From Ditibartonella choladocola (GTDB lineage Bacteria > Pseudomonadota > Alphaproteobacteria > Rhizobiales > Rhizobiaceae), in contig NZ_CP015625.1 in the NCBI RefSeq assembly GCF_002007565.1, positions 2,843,213 to 2,907,212 on the forward strand: DNA of 64,000 nucleotides, given 5' to 3'. The first letter of the stretch is position 1; each line of letters starts with the position of its first letter. Positions 20,192 through 28,590 of the stretch are shown here, one piece after another. Under the pieces are notes generated by a model that ran no database searches, was not told where the DNA came from, and was given only the letters and a program-made list of their open reading frames with translations. The translations under genes were made by a program, and so were the position numbers.

Positions 20192-21149
20192 CTTTTCCAA
20201 GATAGATTCGCGCAAGTTCAACCGTGCCTTTCAAAAAGGTTTTGCGAAGTTTTTCGGCTGTTGGTGTTTGATTGTGCGTTTCAAGCCATGCTGTCAATTG
20301 CAAACGGCGCATCATGACGAGATGGACAATCATATCTGCCATTTCCCGGTTTACCGGCATCACTTCTCCATAGCCTTGAAGCCATGCACTGATATAGCTT
20401 GGCACAAATGGGCTATCTTCAATAAAACTCAAAGAATTGGCAAGATCCAGTCCGAACCATGAAAAGCCGCAATCATCAAAATCGATTGCGGCAAGGTTTT
20501 CGCCATCAATCAACAGATTTGCAAGCCGCAAATCGCCATGGATAAGACCGTAATGGGCTTTATCTTTCGGAAAAGTTGAAGAAAAATATTTGAGCGTCTC
20601 ATCGCAATTTTCAAGAATTTCACGGTCAGCGGGTTGAAGATTTTCGGCCTTTCGCCAATCTCCCCAGATCGCATTCGGGCCGATCATTGTTTCATAAGTC
20701 CAATGTTTACGAATGAATCTTTCCGGCCTTACCCAATTTATGGATTGCCGATGCAATTTGGCGGAAATTTTACCAAGTTCAAAAAACCGGCGCACAAGTC
20801 TGTCATCCGCCTGCGGTTCATGCCCGCTTATAAAAGAAAAACAGGCAAGCCTGAAAATACCCGCTTCGACAAACAATTGACCAAAACGGGAAACGAAAAG
20901 ATGTGGAACTGTCACAATGCCGGATTGCTCGATTGCCTGAAGCCAAAGGAGTTCGGATAAAATTTCATCATTTTGATGATAGGAAGGCCGATAAATCCGT
21001 ATAATTCTCGTCTCGTTCCCGAAAGTCACCCGAAAAGTCGCATTTTCCGATATGGTAAGAAGGTCGATGCGGGCGCTATCGGGAATATCCCAACAAGCAA
21101 GATGATCCCTTACCAAAGTCGGAAGATCGTTTTCGGCTTTCATCATCAT
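20154..21149 (-). CDS. APH-fold phosphotransferase (homoserine-kinase-like)
   Basis: The 331-residue protein has the aminoglycoside-phosphotransferase/choline-kinase fold: the catalytic HGDLRLANLL segment (catalytic Asp) and the metal-binding AIDFDDCGF (the DFD). The family includes ThrB-type homoserine kinases and many kinases of unknown substrate, so antibiotic resistance should not be assumed. It lies downstream of metX-metW, with its start overlapping the metW stop by four bases, so it may be co-transcribed; this could suggest a link to homoserine, but that is inference. Its end overlaps modC on the other strand. Confidence 0.75.
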   Translation of the reverse strand: MMMKAENDLPTLVRDHLACWDIPDSARIDLLTISENATFRVTFGNETRIIRIYRPSYHQNDEILSELLWLQAIEQSGIVTVPHLFVSRFGQLFVEAGIFRLACFSFISGHEPQADDRLVRRFFELGKISAKLHRQSINWVRPERFIRKHWTYETMIGPNAIWGDWRKAENLQPADREILENCDETLKYFSSTFPKDKAHYGLIHGDLRLANLLIDGENLAAIDFDDCGFSWFGLDLANSLSFIEDSPFVPSYISAWLQGYGEVMPVNREMADMIVHLVMMRRLQLTAWLETHNQTPTAEKLRKTFLKGTVELARIYLGKVSPLAGRSGQRL

Positions 21150-21778
21150 CTATGTAACAGAAACACTGCCTGCTGCCCGAACAAATTCCAGGCTCCCAAA
21201 GGCAATTTGCGTTTGACGGGTTTTCCCTGCCGGTTCAACACCACCGCTTCTTCTATTTTTGCCCCTATTTCATTGACCAGATCGACAAAATCCTCAATCG
21301 TACAGAAATGGATATTCGGCGTATCGTACCAGCTATAGGGAAGCTCTTTGGTAACCGGCATACGACCGAGAAAAAGCAGATGTGCGCGGGCGCGCCAATA
21401 ACCGAAATTCGGAATCGAGACAACGGCTCTCTCGCCAATGCGTAAAAGTTGTTCAAGCACAGCTTTCGGATTGCGCGTTGCCTGCAAGGTTTGTGACAGG
21501 ACAACATAGTCAAAGCCGGAATCAGGATAATAGATAAGATCGCTATCGGCATCACCCTGAATGACCGAGAGACCTTTAAGCAAACATTGGTCAACACCCT
21601 GTTGCGACAATTCGACACCGCGCCCATCAACATTGCGCCGTGTTTGCAACAGATAAAGCAGACTACCATCGCCGCAACCGACATCGAGAACACGCGCCCC
21701 CGGCCTGATAAAATTGGCGATTACTTCAAAATCGGTACGGGATTTTAGCGCGGACAATAATTCTTCATCCTCGTTCAT
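21146..21778 (-). CDS. metW: Methionine biosynthesis protein MetW
   Basis: MetW is a small methyltransferase-fold protein that works with MetX in homoserine acylation in many proteobacteria. The 210-residue protein has the SAM-like motif [15 protein letters not shown] (about 30-44) and the conserved [10 protein letters not shown] and [11 protein letters not shown] segments. It overlaps the metX stop by four bases. The order metX-metW on one transcript is common in alphaproteobacteria. Confidence 0.92.
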   Translation of the reverse strand: MNEDEELLSALKSRTDFEVIANFIRPGARVLDVGCGDGSLLYLLQTRRNVDGRGVELSQQGVDQCLLKGLSVIQGDADSDLIYYPDSGFDYVVLSQTLQATRNPKAVLEQLLRIGERAVVSIPNFGYWRARAHLLFLGRMPVTKELPYSWYDTPNIHFCTIEDFVDLVNEIGAKIEEAVVLNRQGKPVKRKLPLGAWNLFGQQAVFLLHR

Positions 21779-22959
21779 GCCGTCAATCCCCTCTGTTCTG
21801 CAGCCGCTGTCAGGAAACTGTGAATGGCAGAAAACATTACCGGTTCATCAAGCAGAAAAGCATCATGGCCTTTGTCGGTTTTGATTTCAACGAATGAAAC
21901 CCGCGCTCCGGCAGCGTTGAGTGCGTGCACAAAGGTACGGCATTGTGCGGTGGTAAACAGCCAATCACTGGAAAACGAAGCAACAAAAAATCGCCCGCGC
22001 GAGCCCTTGAAAGCGTCTGCCAGATGGCCGCCATATTCGGCTTCAAGATCGAAATAATCCATCGCACGCGTCAAATAAAGATAGCTATTGGCATCAAAGC
22101 GCTCGACAAATGTCATCCCCTGATGACGCAAATAGCTTTCAATCTGGAAATCGGCATCAAAACCGAATGTTATCTGATCTCTATTTTGTAAATTCCGCCC
22201 GAATTTACGATGGAGTGCCGCTTCCGAAAGATAGGTAACATGGGCTGTCATTCTGGCAACAGCCAAACCTTTTGTCGGGCGTTTTCCCGCTTCGAGATAC
22301 CGCCCGCCCAACCAGTTGGGATCGGCCATAACGGCTTGTCTGCCAATTTCATCAAAAGCGATATTTTGAGCCGAATGGCGCGCGCCGGTTGCAAGAATGA
22401 CAGATGAAAACACTTTTTCCTTATAGGCTGCAGCCCATTGCAATGCCTGCATTCCGCCCATAGAACCACCAACCACACAAAACAATGTCTTGATTCCCAG
22501 TTTTTCGACAAGCATTGCCTGCGCGCGCACCATATCGCCTATCGTGATGACAGGAAAATCGAGTGCATAGGGTTTTCCTGTTTTCGGATTTTTCGATGCC
22601 GGACCGGTCGAGCCGAGGCACCCCCCTAACACATTGGAACAGATTACATAATAGCGATCGGTATCAATAATTTTACCAGGCCCCACCAATATATCCCACC
22701 AACCGGGCTTTCCGGTTACCGGATGGGTATTGGCAACATGTTGGTCGCCGGTCAGGGCATGGCAGATCAAAATGGCGTTGCTTTTGTCTTCATTCAATGT
22801 GCCATAGTCCTGATAGGCAATCTGGAAAGGCGATAAAACAACGCCGCTATCAAGCTGTAGCGGCTCGTCTTGCCCGAACAGCGCTACTTTACTGTCAGGA
22901 AAATCGGCTTGGGAATTTTTCGCGCCGGAAGATTTTCCGGACGATTTTATTTGTGTCAT
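21775..22959 (-). CDS. metXA: Homoserine O-acetyltransferase MetX
   Basis: MetX acylates homoserine in the first committed step of methionine synthesis. The 394-residue alpha/beta-hydrolase has the nucleophile-elbow [12 protein letters not shown] (catalytic Ser in GGSMGG), the oxyanion segment HALTGDQHV, and the catalytic histidine in [11 protein letters not shown] near the C-terminus. The N-terminus is low in complexity before [11 protein letters not shown] likely sigma-70 promoter lies just upstream. Whether the donor is acetyl- or succinyl-CoA cannot be told by eye. Confidence 0.92.
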   Translation of the reverse strand: MTQIKSSGKSSGAKNSQADFPDSKVALFGQDEPLQLDSGVVLSPFQIAYQDYGTLNEDKSNAILICHALTGDQHVANTHPVTGKPGWWDILVGPGKIIDTDRYYVICSNVLGGCLGSTGPASKNPKTGKPYALDFPVITIGDMVRAQAMLVEKLGIKTLFCVVGGSMGGMQALQWAAAYKEKVFSSVILATGARHSAQNIAFDEIGRQAVMADPNWLGGRYLEAGKRPTKGLAVARMTAHVTYLSEAALHRKFGRNLQNRDQITFGFDADFQIESYLRHQGMTFVERFDANSYLYLTRAMDYFDLEAEYGGHLADAFKGSRGRFFVASFSSDWLFTTAQCRTFVHALNAAGARVSFVEIKTDKGHDAFLLDEPVMFSAIHSFLTAAAEQRGLTA

Positions 22960-22988
22960 GTCGGTTGCACCGTCTTGAAAGAAAAAGA

Positions 22989-23019
22989 ATAGCTAGTCGC
23001 CTCCTCTGACAAATGTCAA
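22989..23019 (-). promoter_or_regulatory. Likely promoter of metX-metW
   Basis: On the minus strand a -35 TTGACA (23014-23019) and a -10-like TAGCTA(T) (22989-22995) are separated by 18 bases, about 35 bases upstream of the metX start. The leader would be too short for a SAM riboswitch. Confidence 0.45.
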
Positions 23020-23092
23020 GAATTTCTCTCGACTTCCGATGAAAGCAAGGGTATTTCCTAAAATATTAAACTACCAGACCGGATAAATATCG

Positions 23093-24193
23093 ATGAAAAA
23101 AGATGTTCTTGTTGACCGTCCACAGCCTAGAAAAGGTATTCTGGATATTGCAGCTTACGTTCCCGGTTCAAGCGAGACCGAAAATACAAGAAAAGTTTTC
23201 AAACTTTCTTCCAATGAGTCGCCGCTTGGCCCCTGTCCTGCAGCGATTGATGCTTATCGTCAGGCCGCAGCACATCTTGAACTCTATCCGGATGGTTCGG
23301 CCACACCCCTTCTTGAAGCCATTTCCGAAGTGACAGGGCTTGCAAGAAGCAATTTGATGGCGGGAAACGGTTCGGATGATTTGTTAGGTCTTTTATCCAA
23401 TACCTATCTTACAGCCGGTGATGAAGGAATCATGACCGAACACGGCTTTAGCGTTTACGAGATACAAATCAGAGGGACCGGCGCAAAACCTGTTATTGTG
23501 AAAGAAAAAGACTGCCGTATTGATATTGACGCTATTCTTGCCGCAGTAACAGAAAGAACAAAAATCGTATTTATCGCCAATCCCGGTAATCCGACGGGCA
23601 CTTATCTGACAGCAACCGAGGTCAAAAGACTTCATGCGGGGCTGCCCAAAAATGTGCTTTTAGTTCTTGACGGTGCCTATGCCGAATTTGTTACCGAGGA
23701 TGATTACGATACCGGCGTCGAACTTGTTTCGGCCAATGAAAATGTTGTCATGACGCGCACATTTTCCAAAATCTATGGACTTGCCGGTTTGCGTGTGGGG
23801 TGGATGTATGCGCCTCTTCATGTCATTGATGCGGTCAACCGTATTCGCGGAGCTTTCAATGTCAGTGTTCCGGCACAGGCTGCTGCAAGTGTTGCTTTTC
23901 GTGACCGTGCCTATATCCAGAATGCGATAGCCTATAATTCAAAATGGCGTTCCTGGCTCACACATGAAATCGAGGCTTTGGGGCTCAAGGTTACGCCTTC
24001 TGTCACCAATTTTCTGCTCATCCATTTTCCGGCAGACAAGGAAAAATCGGCTGCTCTGGCTGATGATTATCTGAAATCCAACGGGTATATTTTGCGCCGC
24101 GTAACCGGATACGGATTTCCGAACGCGTTGCGCCTTTCCATTGGATCCGAAGAAGCAAATCGCGGCGTTGTCGCTACATTGAAAAATTTTTGA
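23093..24193 (+). CDS. hisC: Histidinol-phosphate aminotransferase HisC
   Basis: HisC transaminates imidazole-acetol phosphate in histidine synthesis; paralogues next to tyrC often act on aromatic keto acids. The 366-residue class I/II aminotransferase has the PLP lysine in [15 protein letters not shown] (near residue 226), [11 protein letters not shown] for cofactor and substrate, and LDGAYAEF. Because the following gene is a prephenate dehydrogenase, a role in tyrosine/phenylalanine synthesis is plausible as well as, or instead of, histidine. It is divergent from metX. Confidence 0.87.
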   Translation: MKKDVLVDRPQPRKGILDIAAYVPGSSETENTRKVFKLSSNESPLGPCPAAIDAYRQAAAHLELYPDGSATPLLEAISEVTGLARSNLMAGNGSDDLLGLLSNTYLTAGDEGIMTEHGFSVYEIQIRGTGAKPVIVKEKDCRIDIDAILAAVTERTKIVFIANPGNPTGTYLTATEVKRLHAGLPKNVLLVLDGAYAEFVTEDDYDTGVELVSANENVVMTRTFSKIYGLAGLRVGWMYAPLHVIDAVNRIRGAFNVSVPAQAAASVAFRDRAYIQNAIAYNSKWRSWLTHEIEALGLKVTPSVTNFLLIHFPADKEKSAALADDYLKSNGYILRRVTGYGFPNALRLSIGSEEANRGVVATLKNF

Positions 24194-24202
24194 AGTAGAA
24201 AA

Positions 24203-25147
24203 ATGTCTGAAGTGAAATTTAAAAAAATCGCCCTTATCGGTATCGGCCTTATCGGCTCTTCTCTTGCCCGTGTTATCCGTGAAAAAAAATTGGCCGATCA
24301 TATTGCCATTTCCACCCGCACAGGCACAACGCTTGAACGGGCACGTGAACTCAAACTGGGTGACAGCTATACCACCGACAATGGCAAAGCGGTTGAAGAT
24401 GCCGATCTCGTTATTGTTTCGGTGCCGGTCGGTTCATCCGGTCAGGTTGCAAAAGAAATTGCACCACATCTAAAACCCGGTGCCATTGTTACCGATGTCG
24501 GTTCTACCAAAGCATCGGTTATTCGCCAGATGAAACCGGAACTGCCCGATAATGTTATTTTTATCCCCGGTCACCCCATTGCCGGTACGGAATTTTCGGG
24601 TCCCGATGCCGGTTTTGCCGACCTTTTCATCAATCGCTGGTGCATTTTGACACCGCTTCCTAACACGGATGAAAAAGCAGTTGCCAAATTGACCGAATTC
24701 TGGGAAGCCTGTGGTGCAAAAGTTGACAGAATGGACCCCGAACACCACGATCTGGTTCTGGCAATCACATCGCATCTGCCACATCTTATTGCCTATAACA
24801 TTGTCGGCACTGCAAGCGACCTTGAAAAAGTCACCAATTCCGAAGTTATTGCCTATTCGGCCTCCGGTTTTCGCGATTTTACCCGTCTTGCCTCTTCCGA
24901 CCCGACAATGTGGCGCGACATCTGCCTGAACAATAAAGACGCTATCATTGAAATGCTCGGACGTTTCAGTGAAGACCTTGCTTCGCTCCAACGCGCAATC
25001 CGCTGGGGAGATGGGCAGGCTCTGTTTGACCTTTTCACGCGTACACGTGCCGTAAGACGCGGCATTATTGATGCGGGACAGGAAGTCGATGCACCCGATT
25101 TTGGTCGTCAGGTTGCCCGCAAACACCCCGAAGATCTGAAAAAATAA
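24203..25147 (+). CDS. tyrC: Prephenate/arogenate dehydrogenase TyrC
   Basis: The enzyme oxidatively decarboxylates prephenate or arogenate in tyrosine synthesis. The 314-residue protein has an NAD-binding GIGLIGSSLARVI at the N-terminus, the substrate-binding HPIAGTEFSGPDA segment (about 125-137) and the helical dimer domain with TSHLPHLIAYNIV. There is no chorismate mutase or ACT domain. It follows hisC by nine bases and ends at a strong terminator about 100 bases further on. Confidence 0.9.
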   Translation: MSEVKFKKIALIGIGLIGSSLARVIREKKLADHIAISTRTGTTLERARELKLGDSYTTDNGKAVEDADLVIVSVPVGSSGQVAKEIAPHLKPGAIVTDVGSTKASVIRQMKPELPDNVIFIPGHPIAGTEFSGPDAGFADLFINRWCILTPLPNTDEKAVAKLTEFWEACGAKVDRMDPEHHDLVLAITSHLPHLIAYNIVGTASDLEKVTNSEVIAYSASGFRDFTRLASSDPTMWRDICLNNKDAIIEMLGRFSEDLASLQRAIRWGDGQALFDLFTRTRAVRRGIIDAGQEVDAPDFGRQVARKHPEDLKK

Positions 25148-25163
25148 TCCGTTTTGAAAAGGG

Positions 25164-25191
25164 AGCGCATTTGAACAGAACCAGATGCGCT
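25164..25191 (+). terminator. Weak terminator-like hairpin after tyrC
   Basis: A seven-base-pair stem AGCGCAT/ATGCGCT with a 14-base loop lies 17 bases past the tyrC stop. The following run is T-rich but interrupted. It may be a weak terminator or processing hairpin ahead of the stronger one at 25252-25304. Confidence 0.35.
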
Positions 25192-25251
25192 TCTTTGCAT
25201 CCTTTTCTATAATTCGATTTTCTATTGTCCGGATATAGGATTGCGGCTTTT

Positions 25252-25304
25252 CCGGCGATAGAATTGAAGGGCATGTGGCGCAAAACATTCGCCGGTTTTT
25301 TTTT
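25252..25304 (+). terminator. Strong intrinsic terminator downstream of tyrC
   Basis: The stem CCGGCGA (25252-25258) pairs with TCGCCGG (25289-25295) and is followed by nine consecutive T's on the plus strand. The 30-base loop is long for a plain terminator, so a small RNA ending here is possible. Confidence 0.65.
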
Positions 25305-25393
25305 AAGCCACAATCAGGTAGTCACATTATCAATCATGCGGGATAATTGCTTCGGCATTTGCCCGAACAATACATGACTGCACGTTTCACAAT

Positions 25394-25810
25394 TTACTTG
25401 AAATCATCAAGGCTCGGCGTTTTTTCGAGAAGCTCTTGCGGTGTCGGCAAACTATCGTCGATCTTTTGATAGCGCATTGTTTCCGGCAATTCGGTTGAAT
25501 TGGAGGATTGATCGCGCTGCATGGCTGCCCGCGATAACAACATGAGTGTGACAGGTGTTGTTACGATAATAAATATGGCAAGCAATATAGAATGGGAAAT
25601 GAGTTTGTGACCGCTTACCGTTGAATAGATGATCGAGGCAATGATAATGCCGCTGACACCCCAGCTTGTTCCAAGCGTTGGCATATGTAAACGTTCATAA
25701 AAGCTTTTTGCACGATTAAGACCGATGGCGCCGATCAATGTCAGCCCTGAGCCTAAAAGCAGGAAAAACACAATGACAATAGAAAGCCAAAGAGGAAAGT
25801 CTTCAATCAT
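25394..25810 (-). CDS. phaG: Cation/proton antiporter subunit PhaG (MnhG/MrpG)
   Basis: This is the last subunit of the multi-subunit Mrp/Pha antiporter. The 138-residue protein has three hydrophobic helices and the MnhG pattern GSGLTLIGAIGLNRAKSFYERLHMPT at the N-terminus, followed by a charged tail. It is required for complex assembly in studied homologues. It overlaps phaF by four bases and ends the leftward operon. Confidence 0.9.
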   Translation of the reverse strand: MIEDFPLWLSIVIVFFLLLGSGLTLIGAIGLNRAKSFYERLHMPTLGTSWGVSGIIIASIIYSTVSGHKLISHSILLAIFIIVTTPVTLMLLSRAAMQRDQSSNSTELPETMRYQKIDDSLPTPQELLEKTPSLDDFK

Positions 25811-26088
25811 TCGATCACTTCCCCGCGCATCAGAAATTTCGCCAAAGCCGAACTTGAAACAAATCCCAAAAGGCCGATAACCAATGCGGAATCGAAATAG
25901 ATTGTCGTTCCGGTACGCATGCCGAAGGTGACAAATAACATCAATGTCGCTGTGTAGAGTGCATCAAGCCCCAAAATTCTGTCCTGTGCACGGGGACCGC
26001 GTGCAAGCCGTATGAACGACAATATCATCGCTAGTCCCAGAAACAGTTGCGAAATATTGATGCCCCAATAAAGAATAACAATACTCAT
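25807..26088 (-). CDS. phaF: Cation/proton antiporter subunit PhaF (MrpF)
   Basis: This small 93-residue membrane subunit of the Pha antiporter has three predicted helices. The segment RLARGPRAQDRILGLDAL between the first two helices is the family hallmark, with the conserved R-G-P and D-R. It overlaps phaE and phaG by four bases on either side. In some homologues MrpF influences bile-acid or sodium efflux; here the subunit role is sufficient. Confidence 0.9.
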   Translation of the reverse strand: MSIVILYWGINISQLFLGLAMILSFIRLARGPRAQDRILGLDALYTATLMLFVTFGMRTGTTIYFDSALVIGLLGFVSSSALAKFLMRGEVIE

Positions 26089-26576
26089 TGGAATATCTCC
26101 AGAAGCAGACTTTCATAACGGTTTTTAATGAAATCTCTCCAATAATTTTCATCATCCATATCAAAATCGAGGATATGGACAAGAAGACTGCTTTCCTTGC
26201 TGTGATAGGCTATCCAGGCAGTCCCCGGCGTTGCCGTCATAATACAGGATAAAACAGCCAGTCCCGTGCGATTTTTGAGTGCCAGCGGAACCGTTATAAA
26301 GCCTGATTTTTTCCGTTTTGTTCCGTTAAAAAGCACATAGAGGGCAACATCATAATTCGATTTCACAATATCCAGCGTAACACGGAAAAACAGCTTTATA
26401 ACAGAACTCCAATGATGGATGTGCACCTTCTGCGGTTTTAAAAGCCGCATTAAAAACCCGCCCGCAATGCCAACGACAATACCGATGACGCCCTGCCCCA
26501 AGGTAAAGCCGTTCAAAATCATCCACATGAGAAGAAGCGACAAAGTCAACAATGGATAGGGGATTATGCGTGTCAT
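26085..26576 (-). CDS. phaE: Cation/proton antiporter subunit PhaE (MrpE)
   Basis: The 163-residue PhaE has two hydrophobic N-terminal helices and a cytoplasmic domain with the family segments IVKSNYDVALYVL and SCIMTATPGTAWIAY. It overlaps phaD and phaF by four bases. It is a structural subunit of the antiporter and has no separate enzymatic role. Confidence 0.9.
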   Translation of the reverse strand: MTRIIPYPLLTLSLLLMWMILNGFTLGQGVIGIVVGIAGGFLMRLLKPQKVHIHHWSSVIKLFFRVTLDIVKSNYDVALYVLFNGTKRKKSGFITVPLALKNRTGLAVLSCIMTATPGTAWIAYHSKESSLLVHILDFDMDDENYWRDFIKNRYESLLLEIFQ

Positions 26577-28252
26577 TCCATACCCCTTTCAACTTCAACA
26601 TTATTGATAAGTCCCGCCGTTATTTCTTCTGACGAGATCCGGCTTGCTGTGACTGTTTTTTGTGGCAAAACACTGCCGATATAATTTTGCGGATGATGCA
26701 ATTCTCTGGCAGTCTGTCCCATATAATCGGCGACCGGACCGGCAGCAATGGTCAATAGAAGACACAAGCCGAGCAAACCAGCAACGGGAGCGAATTCTAT
26801 CACTTGTACGCGTGGCACTTTACCTTCAATCGATGCCCAGAAAGTGCGGATACCGGTTCTCGTCATGGCAATGAGTGCGGCAAAACCGGAAAAAATGAGA
26901 AGAGCAACAAAAGTCCAATCCCGCGCGCTGGGTTGGTAACCATCGCCATTCAGCCCGTCCGGATTGAAAACACCGGTAATCATCATGAATTTTGCGACAA
27001 ACCCCGAAAATGGCGGCATACCGATAATGAGAATGGCCGTTATGCCGAAACATGCTCCCAAAATTGCAAGCGTTGCCGGAAGATAAGTGCCAACTTCATC
27101 CTCTTCATCTTCCTCGTCTTCGCCGTAAACTTCCATTGTTACCGCAAGAACATTGGCTGCTGTGTCCTGAGTGCGTTCGACAAGCTCGACGAGGAGAAAA
27201 AATGCTGCAAGAGACAAAGTGGAGGAGACAATATAAAAAAGCGCACCAGCGGTAAGCGAAGCATTGCCGGTTCCAATAGCGGCAAGCAGTGTTCCCGACG
27301 ACACCAGAACGCTATAAGAAGCAAGCCTTCCCAGAGCCTGACTTGCAAGCACCCCGATAAAGCCGAATATCAAGGTTGCAAGGCCGCCATAAAACAATAT
27401 GTCATTGCCAAAACCGCTTAAAGTTCCGCCATTAGTTCCGAAAACCAGTAATGTAAGGCGCAAAACAACGTAAATGCCGACCTTGCTTAAAATAGCAAAT
27501 GTTGCTCCAACCGGTGCCGCCGCAGAACTATAAGTCGGTGTCAGCCAGAAGTTGAGTGGCCACATGCCGGCTTTGACCAGAAAGGCGATTCCGAGAATTG
27601 CCGCGCCGGACTCGAAAATAATACGATCGGCCGATTTGAGAGTTTGGAGTTTCAAGGCAAGATCGGCCATATTCAATGTTCCGCAAACACCGTAAATGAG
27701 TGCTGCGCCAATCAGAAAAAACGAAGAGGCAATAAGATTGACCACCACATAATGCATACCGGCGCGCACCCTTGCCTGCCCGCTACCGTGAAGGGCAAGC
27801 CCATAGGATGCTGTCAACATAACTTCAAAGAAAACAAAGAGATTGAACAGGTCTCCGGTCAGGAAAGCGCCGTTTACACCGGCAATCATGAATTGCATGA
27901 GAGAATGGAAGTGTGGACCGGCTTTATGCCAATGGGCAGCCGAAAATACCAATGAAGCCGCCCCAAGAATGCTTGCCAGAAAAACCATCGCCGCACTTAA
28001 CCGGTCGAGCACCAGAACTATTCCGAAAGGCGCTTGCCAATTTCCGAGGTTATAAACTTCTGCTTCAGGTGAAAAATCAATAGCGCGCCCGATCAACCCG
28101 ACAGAAACAAGAATGAGAAGTCCTATCGACGAAAGGCTTATCCATAATTTGAGTTTGCGGCGTCTTTCATCATAAAAAAGGAGAAGTGCCGCAGTCGCAA
28201 TAGGAAGGAGGATGGGCAGAATTACGAGATGTTGGAGAAAATTTTCAATCAT
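26573..28252 (-). CDS. phaD: Cation/proton antiporter subunit PhaD (MrpD, NuoN-like)
   Basis: The 559-residue PhaD is one of the two large NADH-dehydrogenase-like (Proton_antipo_M) subunits that carry protons. It has about 14 helices with a conserved lysine in the GIAFLVKAGMWPLNFWL segment and a glutamate in FEVMLTASYG, both in positions used for ion transport. A strongly acidic insertion (GEDEEDEEDEVG, about residue 390) lies in a loop, as in related rhizobial proteins. It overlaps phaC and phaE by four bases. Confidence 0.92.
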   Translation of the reverse strand: MIENFLQHLVILPILLPIATAALLLFYDERRRKLKLWISLSSIGLLILVSVGLIGRAIDFSPEAEVYNLGNWQAPFGIVLVLDRLSAAMVFLASILGAASLVFSAAHWHKAGPHFHSLMQFMIAGVNGAFLTGDLFNLFVFFEVMLTASYGLALHGSGQARVRAGMHYVVVNLIASSFFLIGAALIYGVCGTLNMADLALKLQTLKSADRIIFESGAAILGIAFLVKAGMWPLNFWLTPTYSSAAAPVGATFAILSKVGIYVVLRLTLLVFGTNGGTLSGFGNDILFYGGLATLIFGFIGVLASQALGRLASYSVLVSSGTLLAAIGTGNASLTAGALFYIVSSTLSLAAFFLLVELVERTQDTAANVLAVTMEVYGEDEEDEEDEVGTYLPATLAILGACFGITAILIIGMPPFSGFVAKFMMITGVFNPDGLNGDGYQPSARDWTFVALLIFSGFAALIAMTRTGIRTFWASIEGKVPRVQVIEFAPVAGLLGLCLLLTIAAGPVADYMGQTARELHHPQNYIGSVLPQKTVTASRISSEEITAGLINNVEVERGME

Positions 28253-28590
28253 TTATTTTCCCTTCCATCAACATGGTCCGAACCGGTTAGACCGCGTGAA
28301 ACCAGCAGAATAACGAGAAATAATGCGGTTGTCGCAAAACCGATCACAATGGCTGTAAGAACCAGCGCTTGCGGTATCGGATCGGCATAATTTGCCGGAT
28401 TGACAGGATTGGATGGGTCAACAATCGGTGCTGCGTTCGAGCGGGGACGCGCCATCGAAAAAATAAACAGATTAACCGCATAGGAAATAAGTGAAAGGCC
28501 TAGAATGACCTGATAGGTTCTTGGCCGCAAAACGAGCCAGATTCCCGAACCGGCAAGTACACCGATACCTAAAGAGAGAACAATTTCCAT
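28249..28590 (-). CDS. phaC: Cation/proton antiporter subunit PhaC (MrpC, NuoK-like)
   Basis: The 113-residue PhaC resembles NuoK and has three transmembrane helices. Recognisable segments are GIWLVLRPRTYQVILGLSLISYAVNLFIF and DPIPQALVLTAIVIGFATTA, the latter being the conserved family core. It overlaps phaD by four bases and ends of phaAB touch at one base. It is a core membrane subunit. Confidence 0.92.
   Translation of the reverse strand: MEIVLSLGIGVLAGSGIWLVLRPRTYQVILGLSLISYAVNLFIFSMARPRSNAAPIVDPSNPVNPANYADPIPQALVLTAIVIGFATTALFLVILLVSRGLTGSDHVDGRENK

Noticed and set aside
20154..21149. The APH-fold kinase as an aminoglycoside-resistance gene
   Set aside because: Only the general fold motifs are present, and its operon partners are methionine genes; a metabolic kinase is more likely.
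22960..23092. A SAM riboswitch upstream of metX
   Set aside because: The likely promoter leaves only about a 20-30 base leader, and the SAM-II conserved core was not found.
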